64,000 nucleotides of DNA. Source: Pogostemon cablin. Lineage: Eukaryota > Streptophyta > Magnoliopsida > Lamiales > Lamiaceae. Shown one piece after another: positions 11,731 through 22,564 of the stretch. The notes under the pieces were generated by a model. It was not told the origin of the DNA and ran no database searches. It was given only the letters and a program-made list of their open reading frames with translations. Both the position numbers and the translations under genes were made by a program. The DNA is taken from NCBI GenBank assembly GCA_023678885.1, contig JAHCLQ010000833.1, forward strand, positions 248,001 to 312,000. Direction: 5' to 3'. Position 1 is the stretch's first letter, and each line of letters opens with the position of its first letter.

Positions 11731-12892
11731 GATTTTACATCAATCTTGGTTTTGATATCAAGAAGGGAGCTGCATCAGTTGAAGGAGTAGAGGCCTAATA
11801 TATCATTCCTAATGAGTAAGCTCTCAAGCTCTTCAATATCCTAGTATATTATGTTTTGCTGTCTAAAGTCCTTTTTTAACTTGATACTTGGTGACTATGA
11901 ATTGAAAAGCATTAAACATTTGCTGTCGTTGATGTCTTATCTTAAGGTATGTGGGCTCTATTATAACCTTTTGTTTTGAACGACGGGGGCGAGCAGAAGC
12001 AATAATTTAGATAGATTTTGAATGAACCGTGGTCTGAATAAATATAAAAATTGGAATAAACTTTGTTGCCCGGTTGTAAATCGAGCTCCCTGACTAGAAC
12101 TAAACTTAGTATAAGCAGTTTAGAGTTAGTATTTACTGGTAATTTGGTCTTGTAAATCTGTGAAATCCTGATGATTGACATATATCCACTGAATAATTTC
12201 GTATGGAAGATTGACGCCAGCATTGGGGGATTATGTATTCAAACATGAGTATGAAATACAAGTTTTATTCTCGAGTTCGATTCTGGCAAACAATGGAAGA
12301 TTGGTGCTCATGATTCTTGCTTCTACATTGATCAGTACTGCTTTACTGTTCGTTTAATTGTTGATATTTGCTTAATTGAGGAAAACAGAATTCATAGTGT
12401 TTATAGATTGAATTTAGGAATTATAATGGTTGTGATAAAGTGGATTAGGTGCCATATTCAAGAGTCTGGTCATCAGTTTTATTCATGAGTTGAAAGTTGC
12501 ATAATTCTTTGATTTTCTCTATCTGCCATATTTGATCTTAATCTTTTTATGAAATTGGCAACAGATTGTTATTTTGGGTTATTTCTCTTGCCATGAGACA
12601 TGAGTTGATAATAAGATGAAAAATGGATAGGGTTTCAATTTCTTGATCATCACTGCCATCATTCATGAAAACCTTGCTATGTTTTTTGAGGTATTATTAG
12701 TATATAACAGACTTAAAACTCTGCAATGATCATTTCATATATATATTTAGAACACTATATATACTGACACAGCCATGCTTTTGTAGTGGGATTTACTACA
12801 AATATCCTGTCATTATCCACGTTTAATCTCCTTGTTAAATTAACATTATTATTTAGTAAAAGCTTAATTATATGCCCGGGTGATTTCTTAAA
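11731..12892. other. Gene-free stretch, left copy
   Basis: No coding exon was recognised. The region at 11942-12223 has the look of dispersed repeat sequence (B-box-like GAGTTCGATTC at 12273) but is not assigned. It ends with the left TSD of a MULE-type element. Right copy: about 59942-61043. Confidence 0.5.
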
Positions 12893-13569
12893 GGAGCCGG
12901 CTATTCGCATCCCCAAAATTTACTAAACATACCTGAAAAATATTTAATAAGACATAATTACCCTTATAAAAACTTATATTTGTTCGGTTCATCTATCTTA
13001 TATGTTCGCTTGTTGCAATCGAATTCATCTGTTCAGTTGGAGTAACCTAACAGAACTAAGATTACTATTTTTTTTTTTTTAATTCATATCTATAGAATAG
13101 ATCAGATAAAGATAAGTTTCATGATATCATCCATAAAGATGGTGATTCTCCTTCCAATTAAAGTAAGCAAGTTTTTTTTTTTTAAATTCATTAGATTGTT
13201 TATCAAATTCATCCACGCTTTTTAAGTTTTTGTTTGATTCATTAGATTGGTTATCAAATTCATCCACTCTTATTAGATTGGTTATCAGATTGCTTATTTT
13301 ACTGAAAAATGAATCACCATCTTTGTTTAAAGATCGATGATGTCATGAAACTTATCTGTTATGTTATTTATGAATTAAGAAAAAAAATCACTAATCTTGT
13401 TATGTTCGTTTGCAACAACCGAACAGATGAGATATATGAGCGGTTGTTGCAACTGAACAGATAAGATAGACAACAGCCGAACTGATATAAGTTTTATAAG
13501 GATATTTATGTCTTATTAAATATTTTTGGGGTAAATTTAGTAATTTTGGGAATGCGAAAAGCAAGCCCC
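12893..13569. mobile_element. MULE-type non-autonomous element 1, left copy
   Basis: Terminal inverted repeats of about 90 bp (GGAGCCGGCTATTCGCATCC at the left, GGGGCTTGCTTTTCGCATTC inverted at the right) share the block ATATTTAATAAGACATAA. Flanking 9-bp TTTCTTAAA and TTTCTTGAA match at 8 of 9, the TSD length of Mutator-like elements. The middle has short inverted repeats around CACCATCTTT/AAAGATGGTG. No coding capacity. Confidence 0.85.
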
Positions 13570-14112
13570 TTTCTTGAATCTACAATTGGTAGTATGAGGC
13601 ATAAATGTGAAAAGATAAGACACATGCACCGGCTTTGTAGATTTTTTAGAAAACATTGGTTTTTATCTTAGTATGTAGCATCTTTTGTGATATTTTTTTG
13701 ATTGGCAATACTTGGATACACTCTCAAATTGAATCGAGGTTTAAGCCTATGGAATTATGATTTCTTCTCCTTTATAGTATTATTCTATTGGCTGTACTTC
13801 CCATAATTAATACTAATCTTCTTTCTCTTGTTAATCATTTCTTGTTTGTTCATTTACAGGTTACTGCTTAATGACGCTTCTTAATTAGCCATCATTTTGT
13901 ACCTGATTTCGGTGTAGGTAACAAACGATGTAAATACCAAGGTAAGTTCAAACCTTGATCTAACAGAGGCAGCATGGTATGTCTAAGATAGCATTTTTAA
14001 AAAGGTTAGAGAAGGGTATGATGTGAACCTAATTTTACCACATCAATGACCATCAACAAGTTAACTCTTCAGTTCTTGATTGTACCAATGATCAACTTGA
14101 TAATATTACAAA
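13570..14112. other. Spacer between the two MULE-type elements, left copy
   Basis: AT-rich, no gene recognised. It ends with TATTACAAA (14104-14112), the left TSD of the next element. Right copy: 61717-62257. Confidence 0.6.
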
Positions 14113-15298
14113 GGGACTTGCTATTCGTACCCCCGAAATCACTAAACGTACCACATCTACTAAATATATCCCATTATATTTTCATAATTTATATACACAT
14201 CACTAAACGTACCCCAATTAAGACAATTTTATCCCTTAATGAAAGAAACTGCTATTCATTTTTATCCTCCTTTAAAACAATCACATCTGAACTCTAATAC
14301 TTCGCCCAAGAAAGTGAACAGCGTACACACGCATCCAAACTAAATATAAAAAACAAAAACGAAAAACAATTCCATTGGGGAATTAAAGTGCCCCAAAATA
14401 ACTAAATAACCAAAATCCTGTTGGTTATGATTTCTACCGTTTTCTTCTTGACTAGGCCACAAGTGAGATTCTTAAACGAGATTTAAAAGTGCAAAATATC
14501 AACGCTAGTTGTCGAGAACCATTTATTCCATTTAAAATTGAATTCAATTATAATTCCTAGAATTGAAAAGTGTTGTTTGAATGTAGTAATTTGTAGATAC
14601 TTTAATATGGTATATGATCTGCTGAAGCTATTCCACCAAATTATGTCAGATAAACACATCAATCAACAACTTTGATGAAATGTAGAAATGGCTATAATTG
14701 CAATCACAGTTCTTCTTATAAGATCAATGTTTGTTTTATTTACAATGCATAGCATCTGCAGACTGCAATTAATCTACATGACAAACAAAAGTTAATTCCT
14801 TTAAAATTAGCTTCCAATAACCTGAATTAACAAAGCAAATGCATTTCAAGATCGAAACCAACAATAGTACTCCTAAATCAAACAAAAAACTCCACAAAAT
14901 CCATAAAATTCAATTACTCATCCATAAAGAATGAATGGAAACGAAAGCCCTCAAAAAACGCAACTTGGATGAACCATGGAAAATATTGAAGGAGAAACGA
15001 AAAATTAATATTGCTTGAACTCTGGTGGATGAATTCGGCGAATCATGTAGTTTATGGCAATCGGATGATAATGTTAGCGTTTTATTCAATTGAACATATC
15101 TGATTTGTATGATTCCTATAACCGAACGTATAAAATTGAACATAATCAGATTTGTTCGATTCTTTTAACCGAACCGTATGGTACGTGGTTATTCACATTG
15201 GAAGGTTAAGATGTTTTCGTCTTTGTTAATTGGGATATTTTAGTCAAATTCTTTTATGGGGTGTGTTAAGTGATTTCGGAGCGCAAATAACCATCCCC
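14113..15298. mobile_element. MULE-type non-autonomous element 2, left copy
   Basis: Inverted ends GGGACTTGCTATTCGTACCC and GGGGATGGTTATTTGCGCTC share CGAAATCACT(T)AA further in. A perfect 9-bp TSD, TATTACAAA, flanks it (14104-14112 and 15299-15307). The terminal motif resembles element 1, so both probably belong to one family. The interior at 14900-15140 is less AT-rich and might be captured host sequence, but the 77-codon frame there matches nothing I know. Confidence 0.9.
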
Positions 15299-15307
15299 TA
15301 TTACAAA

Positions 15308-15585
15308 TTAGTATGTTTATTTTCAATTATGAATACGTTTATACTTAAAGATGATGCTTTTGATGTTTATGTTTGAAATTATTTAGATATTCGTTTGTAT
15401 TGTATTAGACTATAAATTAGATTTATGCTTATATATGTTAAAAAGTATTTTAAGTATATTTTAGTTTTAAGTATATCCTATATTTTAGAATATTTTATTT
15501 ATTTATGGTAAAGAGAGAAAAAAAAATAGACATATAAATGAGCTATACGAAATTGAGTTTAAATAAAAAAATATTTTTTAAATTT
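15308..15585. other. AT-rich spacer, left copy
   Basis: Nothing recognised apart from short TTTTAAGTATA repeats around 15450-15475. Confidence 0.6.
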
Positions 15586-15880
15586 ACCAAAGCAATTAAA
15601 TAAATTTACCAATGGGTCAGCGAGACAATTTTTACCAATAGATTAGTAAAGAAATAAATTTATCAAAAGCAAGAGAATTTTTACTAACGGATTAGCAACG
15701 GAATAAATTTATCAATGGATTTTTACCAATAGATTAGCAAGAGAATTATTACCAACGGATCTCAATTTTGATTGCTAATACTCCCAACCACCACTTTAGC
15801 AACTAAAAAATTTGGTTAGCAACAGAATTAGGGCATTTACCAACGGAATTTTCCGTCGGTAAAAAATCTTTTTTTTAGTG
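15586..15880. mobile_element. CACTA (En/Spm) element terminus, left copy
   Basis: Read on the minus strand, the end at 15880 starts CACTAAAAAAAAGATTTTTT, followed by ACCGACGGAAAATTCCGTTGG, the hallmark of plant CACTA termini. Inside are subterminal repeats of TTACCAA(T/C)(A/G)GATTAGCAA. The opposite terminus and a 3-bp TSD were not found, so the element may be truncated. The right copy runs to the window end from about 63731. Confidence 0.72.
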
Positions 15881-16556
15881 TACATTATTCACCATATATT
15901 TTATAAAAATATACTTTAATAATTAATACACATATTTTTACTGTATAACAATGATAATTTAATGAGTCTCATAAACCGTCTCATATAAATTTCGTCTTTG
16001 TCTATCACGTCTGAATTGACAAATTAAAATACCTTTACTCAAAATTAATTCGAGTAATATAATCGTTAACTAAAAAAATTAATTTGAAAATTATATTATT
16101 CGCTCACATTACTCATCTTACTCGAAATTTGAATTTACATTACTTACTCACATTACTCACATTTAGATTACTCGAATTTTTAATTTAAAAAACATTAACT
16201 CGAAATTATTGACTCAATCATTTAACTCGCACTGCAATTGAGGTGACCATGTCATTTAATTTTTAATATAAAAACTAAAGAATTATTACTTTAAAAAATA
16301 AAATTATTAAATAATTAAATAAAAATGACTTTACTATTTATTTCATCAGTTTCTTCTCTTAAAATAAATTTATTTAATTAATATGAATATAATATTATAA
16401 ATTACTATTAAATTGTGTTATCAAAAGATAGTAATTATACCTTTCAAATTAAAAAGATAATACTTTTAGATAAAAAGATTCAAAACATTTGAATAAAATT
16501 TTATGTTAAAAGAAAAAAATTCATATTATTTTAAAAAAATTCATATTATTTTATAT
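15881..16556. other. AT-rich gene-free stretch
   Basis: Repeated ACTCACATTACTC-like motifs occur at 16090-16170. I see no gene or complete element. Confidence 0.6.
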
Positions 16557-17410
16557 TATTTTAAAAAAAATTTAGAAATTTTAAAGTGGGCAGAATAGTA
16601 TATTATCACTAAAATAAAATAGTGAAAATGCCACCTGTCCAAAAACAAAATAAACCCACCCTTTTTTAAATTATAAAAATTAGAGTTGATATCTGGTGCA
16701 CCGGGTGCAAATGTGTAACTATATATGCATAACTTTTTATTTTATATTGTATACATGTTTTTTAATAATTATATACTTTTTTCACACTCAATTTTTCATT
16801 AAAAAAATTATCATCAGTATATGTATAACTTTTTATTCAATAATGTATACATATTTTTTAATAATTGTATATTTTTTTACACTAAATTTTTCATTAAAAT
16901 ACCTAACAAAAATAATTCACTAGCAAAGTGTATATACATTTTTGTTCATAATTATATATATTTTTGTTCATAATTGGAGTATATTTTTAAAAGTAGATGC
17001 ATCGTATCTTGGTGCACCCAGATGTACAATAGTACTAGCCTAAACATTATGTACGAAGGACGAATAAACATTTTTATTTAAAGACAAAGTTGTACTCATT
17101 TTTTGAAGTCAAGCGAGTAAAAACACTTCTCCTGTTAACATCAGATTTGGCAGACCGAAAATGTATTCATTGATGTGTTGACAAGTTGGAAGAGCCTAAA
17201 TATTATACAACAATATATACCAGTTTTGTCTTTTCTCACGTTTAATAATCTTGCTCTTGGTTGCACAAAAGAGAACCTGATCTCCTGAATTTCAATAGAG
17301 TATACTTTCTGTTTGCTTAAAAAAATAATAGATTTTTTTTTTATAACTATATACATTATTTTACTGATTTTGTATAATACTCTCTTTACACATAATTTTA
17401 CTGATTTTTA
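16557..17410 (+). repeat. Local direct duplication, first copy, interrupted by a MITE
   Basis: The flanks (16557-16682 and 17042-17410) match 17937-18405 in order: the AAATGCCACCTGTCC segment, the GAAGGACGAATAAACA segment, then TTTTGAAGTCAAGCGAGTAA. The uninterrupted second copy shows that 16683-17041 is an insertion. Confidence 0.88.
16683..17041 (+). mobile_element. MITE-like repeat inserted in the local duplication
   Basis: It starts GTTGATATCTGGTGCACC and ends near GGTGCACCCAGATGTACAAT. It has internal repeats of TGCATAACTTTTTATT/TGTATACATGTTTTTTAATA. It is related to 5365-5521, and its absence from 17937-18405 fixes its borders. Confidence 0.75.
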
Positions 17411-17495
17411 GTATTATGGGTAAAATTATATTATTTTATTTTTAAAAGGTATACACTTTAATTAATAAGAATATATCATTTTGTTTTAAAGAGTA

Positions 17496-17749
17496 CTCCC
17501 TCCGTCTCATTTCAATATTTACGTTTGCTTTTTGCACGTTGATTAAGGAGTATATTATTTTAATAGATAGTGAGTGAAAATATATAATACTTAATGTAAA
17601 GTGGGTAGTTGTATTAGTGTTGGATGTGAGGACTATGGTGATATAATAATTGTTTTAGGTGGGTCCCATATTCCAAAAAAGGAAACGTAAACATTGAAAT
17701 GAGACATTCAAAATAGAAATATGTAAACATTGAAATGAGACGGAGGGAG
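17496..17749. mobile_element. Stowaway (Tc1/mariner) MITE
   Basis: Classical inverted ends, CTCCCTCCGTCTCATTTCAA and its complement, are flanked by TA on both sides (17494-17495 and 17750-17751). Length is 254 bp. A GTGGGTCCCATAT landmark and repeated AAACATTGAAATGAGAC near the right end are visible. Confidence 0.95.
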
Positions 17750-17936
17750 TATACACTTTTTATTAATATTTTTTTATACTTTTAAGAAAAATAAAGGATA
17801 CACATCTTTATACTAAAAGATATACAATTTAACACTAAATTCTAAAGTACCCGGGCGGCACACAAGTTTTTGCCATATTCATATGAGGGTATTTTGATTG
17901 CGCAGTTTTGATGTTTGTATAAAAGGGTGAGCAGAA

Positions 17937-18405
17937 AAAAATTTAGAAATTTTAAAGCGGGCAGAATGGTATATTATCACTACAAAAATAGTGAAAATGC
18001 CACCTGTCCAAAACCAAAATAAACCCACCTGTTTTAAATTATAAAAATTACGTATGAAGGACGAATAAACATTTTTATTTAAAGACAAAGATGTTAGAAT
18101 CTTTTTTTGAAGTCAAGCGAGTAAAAACACTTCTCCTGTTGGCTGTTAACATCAGAGTTGGCAGACCAAAGAGGGGTAAAAGATATCCTAAATATTAATA
18201 CAACAAATATATACCAGTTTTGTCTTTTCTCACATTCTTGCTCTTGGTTGCACGAAAGAGAACCGGCTCTACTGATTTTTCAAAAAAGTAAACTTTCTGT
18301 CTGCTTAAAAAAATAATAGAGATTTTTTTTTGAACTACACACATTATTTTATTGATTTTATATAATACTCCCTTTACACATAATTTTACTGATTTTATAT
18401 AATAC
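17937..18405 (+). repeat. Local direct duplication, second copy
   Basis: Partner of 16557-17410 without the MITE. It keeps the AAATGCCACCTGTCC, GAAGGACGAATAAACA and CTTCTCCTGTT landmarks. Confidence 0.88.
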
Positions 18406-18599
18406 CCCATGGTCTTTCTAATATTTCACTATCCTTTCATTCTATAATAATCCTTGAGTATTTTCATTTTGGCGACTTCAATAATTATGTTAAGAGGTTC
18501 TATATAAATTAATTATTTTTCTATTTATGAACCAACATATCACATTAATATGTACATACTCTTTATATTAAAATAATTTTTTTATTTTACTACGCATTA

Positions 18600-18899
18600 A
18601 TATACTTTACCGTAACAAAAGGTCTTTTACTTTTTTGCATGTCTTTTTTGCACGTGGATTAAGGAATATTATTATTTAATGTGCAATGGATAGTTGTATT
18701 AGTGGAAGTGTGAGCCTCATATTTTAACTGTATCAGTGAGTGTGTGTGAGTCTCATATGTATAAAGAATAAAGTTGACTCTTTAGGTGAGACGTGCAAAA
18801 TGGAAAAAAAAATCATCTTTGAAGAGGATGAAAGAAGTATTATATTCCTTAATCTGCATGAAAAAAAAATGTAACCATTATTCCAGGATGGAGGAAGTA
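18600..18899. mobile_element. Degenerate Stowaway-like MITE
   Basis: It shares the landmarks TTTTTTGCACGTGGATTAAGG and GGATAGTTGTATTAGTGG with the intact MITE at 17496. The right end reads GGATGGAGGAAG followed by TA. The left end is unclear and the right half seems to hold a second nested end (GAGGATGAAAGAAG-TA). Confidence 0.5.
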
Positions 18900-18910
18900 T
18901 TTTTTTTTTT

Positions 18911-19626
18911 GGCAAAAACTTGTGTGCGCCCAGGCGCACGGGAGCACACTCCGTGTGCTTTAGAATTTTGTGTTAAATTGTATAACCTTTAGTATAAAGA
19001 TGTGTACCCTATATTTTCTGAAGGAAAATAAAAAAAATTAATAAAAAGTGTATACCTTTTAAAATAAAATAGTGTACACTTATTAATTAAAGAGTATACA
19101 TTTTAAAATAAAATAGTGTACACTTATTAATTAAAATCTAATAGCCTAGATCGAATAGAGTAAAAAAAAACATGGAATTAAAAATCATTGGAAAATGCGA
19201 ATAATTTTTTGTTTGAGTTGGTCTCCTTTGCTCCCGGGACACATCATGCCTCATGAGAATATAAGAATTCAATACATTTTATTCTTATATTTCCATGGGG
19301 CACGGTATGTCTCGGGACATAGAAACTTTTGCTTTTTGTTTAATTAATTCACAATCCAAAAGGAAATAGGTTAGCTGCACATAATAAATTTATAATATTA
19401 CAGCCCACCTGGATATTGCCACACCTTATATCCAATTTAGTATTTAATTTTATATTAATAAAACGAATAAAATATTTTTGAAGGTTTAATTTGCAAAATT
19501 CCAAACAATGATGTAAGAGTTGAATAATTCATAAAAAAAAATATCTTTATACTAAAAAGTATACAATTTAGCACAAAATTCTAAAGGCACACGGGAGCAC
19601 CCGTGTGAGACACACAAGCTTTTGCC
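18911..19626. mobile_element. TIR element with about 90-bp inverted repeats
   Basis: The left end GGCAAAAACTTGTGTGCGCC and the right end, inverted, GGCAAAAGCTTGTGTGTCTC continue in parallel through GAGCAC..CCGTGTGC, TTTAGAATTTTGTG and TTTAGTATAAAGAT. No coding capacity and no clear TSD because the left flank is poly-T. Fragments of the same end lie at 17820-17875. Another hairpin is nested at 19208-19345. Confidence 0.75.
19208..19345. mobile_element. Small hairpin MITE nested in the TIR element
   Basis: CCCGGGACACATCATGCCTC and the inverted CCCGAGACATACCGTGCCCC flank a loop rich in ATATAAGAAT/ATTCTTATAT. A related sequence lies at 39064-39215. Confidence 0.6.
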
Positions 19627-19649
19627 TAATTCAGATTCACTCATAAATA

Positions 19650-19965
19650 CTATAAGGAAACAAAATATTGAGTTTGTTAATGCATTTTAGGTTGAGAATA
19701 AAAAATAAATCATGTAAAAATAAAATACTGTACTAAGCAGATGCTGCTTAATACCGTCAACTCAAAGATTAAAAAAGAACTAAGCGTGAACTGATAATTT
19801 TAAAGAGAAGTGTAAAATATCTCAGTTGGGGACTTAACAGACGTAGAACAAATCAACGTAACACACTTGATTTGGGGACACCACCAACAATATGCTAAGA
19901 GGTAGGAGACCCCAATTCCTTCTCTATATATAGCCAATGTATTATTATAATTCCATGTATGCTGA
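19650..19965 (+). promoter_or_regulatory. Orphan promoter-like block, paralogous to the promoter of the gene at 36802
   Basis: It is collinear with 36470-36775. Shared landmarks in order are TGCATTTTAG-TTGAGAATAAAA, AAATACTGTACTAAGCAG against AAATACCAAGCAG, GTGAACTGATAATTTTAAAG, CTTGATTTGGG, and GTAGGAGACCCCAATTCC followed by a TATATATA box at 19925-19932. No start codon with a matching coding region follows; downstream is AT-rich non-coding DNA. Either the duplicated gene body was lost or only the promoter was copied. Confidence 0.75.
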
Positions 19966-20254
19966 TAAAGTAATCTTTGTTATTATATTATTATTATACA
20001 TAATAAAGCAAATCTAAAAAGTCAAAATTACTCTAAATTTTCCCACTTATTTCACACCTTCATAATTTAGTATTCTTAAATTAAATTTTAGTCTTTCGTA
20101 ATGTTTAATTAGATCTCATCCATCCAATGCGATTATCAAATTTTAATTAATCTTAGCCTTTGATTTCTTTAATATATAATCCTTTTTTTTATATCACGAC
20201 CTTTATCTGCATCAATCATTCTATTTGTATTAATTAATTTTTGGATTTAAACTA
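19966..20254. other. AT-rich spacer without a gene
   Basis: No similarity to the coding region that follows the paralogous promoter at 36.8 kb. Nothing else recognised. Confidence 0.6.
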
Positions 20255-21435
20255 CTCAGTACAAAATATATATTAATATTACTAGTAGATACAAGATAAG
20301 TGAAAATATTACAAATAGATACAATATATTATTGTAAGATATCCAATATATTCCTATAAAATAAAATATAATCTTAAATTATATACGTACTCCAACCCGT
20401 TACATCGTTAATAACTCCTTCAACCCCTTCCTGGCTTCATGCCTACTACCATCATCATCTTCTTCGGTGACTACCATCATTATCTTCATACTGAATCACG
20501 TCTTCTCCCTCTCTCCTTTCTCTAGGGTGTATGTATATACACATATACACACACAATTGTTTGCGTGTATGTAGATTTGAGTATCACATAATTTTGGTGA
20601 CTTAACTGCATATTTTTTTCTATTGCGATATTGGTTGTACTTTGGACTAATTAATGGTTCCATTATCGATTAATTTGAATGGAAACCTGGACTGTGGTAA
20701 TGGTGATCTTGTTCTTCTACTCAATTGTCTTGTTCTGAACACAAATATCCTAAACAACGCGTATATAAATTAAATTAAATTAAATTTCTGAACACAATGT
20801 ATATAGATCAAAGTCTTTTTGAACGATAGAGTGAGAAAAATTAATTATTAAGCTCTGAACACAAATATCCTCTTAAACACCACATATATAAATTTCTAAA
20901 CACAAGTCAAAATCATTTTGAATTGTGTGAAATCCGAACACAAGTCAAAAAAATTTTAACTGAGTGAGAGAAAATTAATTATTAAATTTCGAACACAAAA
21001 ATCTGAGAAATTTGATTATTAAACTCTAAATACAAATATCTGAACACCACATATGCATTTCTGAGTACAACTAAGGATAAGGCATATTTGAACAGTATAA
21101 ATTTGAAGTTCTGAATACAACTTACAACTAAGGATGAAGCATATTTGAACACCACGTATGAATTTAAGGTTTTCTGAACACAACTAAAAGGATAAGACGG
21201 TATTCAATCAACATATTGCTGTAAACTTTCGCAGATATTTAGGAAGAGAATCATGGGATGATTTTTCTCTTTAATATCACATTAAATATCCTACCTTTTA
21301 AAATTATTTTTGAACACAATTAAAATAAGGGTAAGAATGATATTTTACTCATTACAAATATATTAATTAATAATATTTTTATCCTATTGTATCTATTAGT
21401 AATTGTGGTGTATAAATTGAACATAATAGTAATAG
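20255..21435. mobile_element. Possible non-autonomous TIR element
   Basis: Near the ends ATTACTAGTAGATACAAGAT and, inverted, ATTACTAATAGATACAATAG continue as AAAATATTA, giving about 30 bp of imperfect inverted repeat. The interior has many irregular repeats of CTGAACACAA. Exact borders and TSD were not found. Confidence 0.4.
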
Positions 21436-21469
21436 ACCCTAAAATTAATCATTCTTTTTATTAATTTAA

Positions 21470-22560
21470 TCCTTAATTTAATTTTCTAAACCCTAATTTA
21501 AGAAAATCAACTTTTAAATGATGAAACTTTTTATCAAATTTCATTCTAAAAATTATAATCCTAACAACAATTATTTTACTTGAATCTAATTCCATTAAAT
21601 CTAATTCCATCAAATAAAAACTAAAGATATTCTGAGATGCTGTCAAGATAAACAATAGAAATTTTAATTATTTATTTTTAATTTCATTAATCTAATTCCA
21701 TTAAATACAAACCCTTTATTAAATACACACCCTTTTAATTATTTATTTTTAAATTTTATTAAATACACACCCTTTAAACTTCCAAAAGTACCCTTTTAAT
21801 TTTTTTTAATTTTATTACATTGGTTTGACACCAAAACCCTATTACTTTTTAATTTTTATTACATTGGTTTGTCACCAAAACCCTATTACTAATCCCATCT
21901 GACATGATCAGGGAGTTGTATCTCAAGACTTTGGACGTAGTCTTCATTCCATATGACAAGAGAAAAAATTTTCCCCCCAAGTGTATATCAGCATATGAGT
22001 TGAGAAAGCATTGATTGAATTATCGGCACAAAATCGGCGGTGATATCTCACATTAATCGTTTTAGAGAAAAGAGTAGAAAACACACAGAAAATCTCCATT
22101 TGGCATGTGTTAGTGCATGTATGAGAGAGGGCCGGACTTTTCTTATTTGTTTTGATTCATTGTGTGAAATTTAAAATTTGGATTCTTTAATTTTATATGA
22201 AGTGCATATTAAAGATCAACTACTTTGAGAATTAGGGGAATCCCTTGCTTTTTGTGTTTTCTGTTTTTAAAACACATGATTGCTAAAACTGCTATTATCA
22301 GGAAAACATCGATCGACACCACAACGATGATAATCAGTTGACGTTGTATGATTATTACCACCACCATTCTTTCCTGCAAAACCCCAAATTGTTGAGTAAT
22401 TTTCATGATGCAGATGATATGTTTTGAAGTGGATGATGTGGCCAACGAAATTTAAAAGATTAGGGTGTGTATTAAATGAAATATGAGTAATTTAGACTTT
22501 TAAAAAATATAAAATTTAAGGGGATTACCTGGGTGACCTGGGTCATCTATAACCCAAAAA
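21470..22560. other. AT-rich stretch with short direct and inverted repeats
   Basis: Short direct repeats ATTAAATACACACCCTTT occur at 21719-21780, with an inverted match AGGGTGTGTATTAAATGAAA at 22463, which may mark a decayed element. A 78-codon frame on the minus strand (22445-22209) has one hydrophobic span and a basic tail but no family resemblance I can defend. Confidence 0.4.
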
Positions 22561-22564
22561 TTCA

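Larger units (their letters stand above)
1..15856 (+). repeat. Left copy of a near-identical large duplication
   Basis: Every stretch compared here recurs at 48047-64000 in the same orientation, with an offset drifting from 48046 to 48151 and back to 48144 through small indels. Differences noticed are scattered single bases, TA-microsatellite lengths, poly-A/T lengths and a roughly 65-bp net loss in the ALADIN fragment near 11.6 kb. TE insertions and their TSDs are identical in both copies, so the locus was duplicated as a block. The copy starts inside an LTR element at base 1, so its true left end lies outside the window. Confidence 0.97.

Noticed and set aside
11942..12223. 93-codon minus-strand frame (and 60093-60374)
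   Set aside because: Conserved between copies only because the DNA is duplicated; no recognisable product.
22209..22445. 78-codon minus-strand frame with a hydrophobic span
   Set aside because: One hydrophobic stretch and a basic tail could suggest a receptor-kinase exon, but no family motif, promoter or splice context supports it.
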